Shown: one piece after another, positions 62,341 to 64,000 of the stretch
How the letters are laid out: every line of letters begins with the position of its first letter
Position numbering within the stretch: position 1 is the first letter of the stretch
From: Gammaproteobacteria bacterium
GTDB taxonomy: Bacteria > Pseudomonadota > Gammaproteobacteria > Pseudomonadales > Halieaceae
Direction of reading: 5' to 3'
Assembly: GCA_024742415.1 (NCBI GenBank)
Contig: JANSYN010000003.1
Span: forward strand, 186,001 to 250,000
Length of the DNA: 64,000 bases
Made by a program: the position numbers and the translations under genes
The notes under the pieces: model-generated
Database searches by the model: none
What the model was told of the DNA's origin: nothing
The model's input: only the letters and a program-made list of their open reading frames with translations

Positions 62341-63717
62341 CTAGCCGCGCTTCCAGCGCGTGCCCTCTCTGGAATCCTCCAACACGACACCCTGGGCCGC
62401 CAGCGTCTGGCGAATGTCATCGGCACGCGCGTAGTTCTTGTCCCGTTTGGCTTGCTGACGCTCCTCTATTAACGCCTCGATCTGCTCAGCTGGAATCGCC
62501 CCCTCGGCATCGGATGACTGCAACCAGCGCACAGGGTCTTGCTGGAGGATGCCCATGAGTTGGCCAGCAGAGAGCATTTTAGCCTTCAGCAGCGGGCGCT
62601 CTGCTTCGGGCGCCTTGTGCAACGCCTTGGCCAGCGCATGCAGCCCGGCGATAGCCTCGGGCGTGTTGAGATCGTCGTTCAAGGCGTGAAAAAAGGGTTC
62701 CTGTGGCAGGTCAACGTCGATCTTGGTGACATCGACCGGCACTTCGCGCAACGTGGCATATAAACTGTCCAGCGTGGCCTGCGCCTGCTCCAGCAGCTGT
62801 GCAGAAAAATCCAGCGGTGAACGATAGTGAGCGCACAGCAGCGCAAAACGCAGCACTTCGCCGCGATAGGTTTGCAACAGGTCACGCACCGTATGGAAAT
62901 TACCCAGTGACTTGGACATCTTCTCGCCGTCGATATCAATGTATGCGTTGTGCATCCAGTAACGCACGTAATCCCCGCCATGTGCACAGCGGCTCTGGGC
63001 GATTTCATTCTCGTGGTGCGGGAAAATCAGATCCCTGCCACCGCCATGTATATCGATCGTCTCGCCAAGGTGTGCCCTGATCATCGCTGAACACTCCAGG
63101 TGCCAGCCCGGGCGGCCACGACCCCAGGGGCTATCCCAGCCTGGGTCGGCTGCATCAGCCGGCTTCCATAGGACAAAATCTCCCGGATGGCGCTTGTAAT
63201 CGGCGACTTCAACCCGCGCACCTGCCAGCATGTCGTCCAGAGAGCGGCGTGAGAGTTTGCCGTAATCTTCCATGGACTCGACGGCGAACAATACATGCCC
63301 CTGCGACTCATAGGCATGCCCTTTATCGATCAGGGCCTGGGTGAGCGCTATCATTGGCTCAAGGTTATGCGTTGCATGCGGTTCAAGTGTCGGCGGCAGC
63401 GCGTTGAGTTGCGCCATATCCTCGCGAAACTTGGCGGTAAACTCAGCGGTCACCGCTTCTATCGTGCGCCCCCCTTCGCGCGCGGCGGCTATGATCTTGT
63501 CGTCAATGTCAGTGATGTTGCGCGCATAGGTCACACTGGCAAATTGCGTCTGCAGCAGCCGGAACAGGGTGTCGAAGACCACCACAGGGCGAGCGTTACC
63601 GATATGCGCGAGGTTGTAGACAGTAGGCCCGCAGACATACATCGTCACCGTATCGGGCACCAACGGCTCAAAGTGCTCTTTTTTGCCTGTCATGGTGTTG
63701 TAAAGCGTCAAGCTCAT
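62341..63717 (-). CDS. cysS: Cysteinyl-tRNA synthetase
   Basis: 458 residues. HIGH motif HIGNARP, Zn-binding residues CGPTVYN, CSAM and HHENE, KMSKS motif [18 protein letters not shown]-like helices and a C-terminal anticodon domain. It charges tRNA-Cys, the tRNA used by the mobile element. The ATG overlaps the glnS stop as ATGA. Confidence 0.98.
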   Translation of the reverse strand: MSLTLYNTMTGKKEHFEPLVPDTVTMYVCGPTVYNLAHIGNARPVVVFDTLFRLLQTQFASVTYARNITDIDDKIIAAAREGGRTIEAVTAEFTAKFREDMAQLNALPPTLEPHATHNLEPMIALTQALIDKGHAYESQGHVLFAVESMEDYGKLSRRSLDDMLAGARVEVADYKRHPGDFVLWKPADAADPGWDSPWGRGRPGWHLECSAMIRAHLGETIDIHGGGRDLIFPHHENEIAQSRCAHGGDYVRYWMHNAYIDIDGEKMSKSLGNFHTVRDLLQTYRGEVLRFALLCAHYRSPLDFSAQLLEQAQATLDSLYATLREVPVDVTKIDVDLPQEPFFHALNDDLNTPEAIAGLHALAKALHKAPEAERPLLKAKMLSAGQLMGILQQDPVRWLQSSDAEGAIPAEQIEALIEERQQAKRDKNYARADDIRQTLAAQGVVLEDSREGTRWKRG

Positions 63718-64000
63718 GCGCTTTCACTCCAGCTGTCACGCAGGCCAATGGTCTTGTTGAACACCGGGACCTGGGGGCTGTGATCCCTGCGATCGGCCAC
63801 AAAGTAACCCTCGCGCTCAAACTGAAAGCCCTGTTCGGGCACAGCTTCTGCCAGCGAAGGCTCTATCCATGCTGTTTCGACCGTTATCAGCGAGTCCGGG
63901 TTGATGTGCTCCAGAAAGTCCTTGTCACCCTTGTCCGGAGCCTCATCGATAAACAGGCGATCATAAAGCCGCACGATTGCCGTGCGCCCCTCACTGGCTG
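63714..64000 (-). CDS. glnS: Glutaminyl-tRNA synthetase, C-terminal fragment
   Basis: Only the last 95 or so residues are in the window; the gene continues beyond it. [16 protein letters not shown]-like sequence, [37 protein letters not shown] and [11 protein letters not shown] match the anticodon-binding C-terminus of GlnRS. It lies upstream of cysS in one operon. Confidence 0.95.
   Translation of the reverse strand, partial: ASEGRTAIVRLYDRLFIDEAPDKGDKDFLEHINPDSLITVETAWIEPSLAEAVPEQGFQFEREGYFVADRRDHSPQVPVFNKTIGLRDSWSESA

Overview
The window is chromosomal DNA from a gammaproteobacterium, probably marine. The evidence is a complete Na+-translocating NADH:quinone reductase operon (nqrABCDEF-apbE-nqrM), Gram-negative envelope genes (kdsB, lpxK, msbA, lolCDE) and a gene order close to the Pseudomonas blocks gap-mfd-csiV-like-MTI phosphorylase-lexA-topA and dnaX-ybaB-recR. 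Assignment to a Halieaceae/Cellvibrionales-type lineage is only an inference from this mixture. The chromosomal genes are GC-rich and tightly packed, with many ATGA-type stop/start overlaps.

Region by region: 1-3763 holds the 3' end of a sodium:neurotransmitter symporter-family transporter, two cell-envelope proteins and a large unknown lipoprotein. 3764-12600 is an integrated mobile element of about 8.8 kb, described below. 12556-16419 is the classic tRNA-Cys/tRNA-Gly/pgsA/uvrC neighbourhood, interrupted by one opposite-strand exported orphan. 16416-22733 is a minus-strand envelope operon (exbB-exbD-msbA-lpxK-kdsB-ptp-murB-uvrC in transcription order). comEC, a DUF2062 protein and lolC-lolD-lolE follow, then the Na+-NQR operon with its flavin transferase ApbE and maturation factor NqrM (29414-36540). 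Next come a long-form GAPDH, mfd, a CsiV-like protein, an MTA/MTI phosphorylase, an MscS channel, lexA with two operators, and topA. The last third carries small stress and redox proteins, an IclR regulator, a SpoU methyltransferase, a MoxR/VWA pair, ycgN-ycgL-rnd-recR-ybaB-dnaX, the SRP RNA, a Pro-His-Arg tRNA cluster, folD, cysS and the 3' end of glnS.

The most interesting object is the element at 3764-12600. It is bounded by a perfect 45-bp direct repeat that is the 3' part of tRNA-Cys, from the anticodon loop to CCA, and it carries a tyrosine integrase. Near-identical 18-bp TGCGCAC-type repeats (likely integrase arm sites) lie inside both ends, and 13-bp inverted repeats touch both copies of the core. 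It encodes a small-terminase-like protein and a fused HK97-type prohead protease-major capsid protein, but no large terminase, portal, tail, lysis or recognisable primase gene. Between the capsid module and two small DNA-binding-like genes lies a candidate replication origin: one perfect DnaA box and four related dyads spaced about 4, 4 and 3 helical turns apart. At the attL end a lower-GC gene on the opposite strand encodes a coiled-coil, two-membrane-segment protein, a plausible cargo or defence gene. The whole looks like a phage satellite (PICI-like) that makes its own shell and depends on a helper for the rest. A decayed prophage is the alternative.

Other notable signals are an E. coli-like programmed -1 frameshift signal in dnaX (A AAA AAG with an upstream SD-like element and a stop five codons later), a strong intrinsic terminator buried in the first codons of apbE after nqrF, and two LexA boxes on the lexA promoter. 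Limits: everything is read by eye and no database search was done. Start codons are chosen from Shine-Dalgarno fit, lipoboxes or family lengths where stated.
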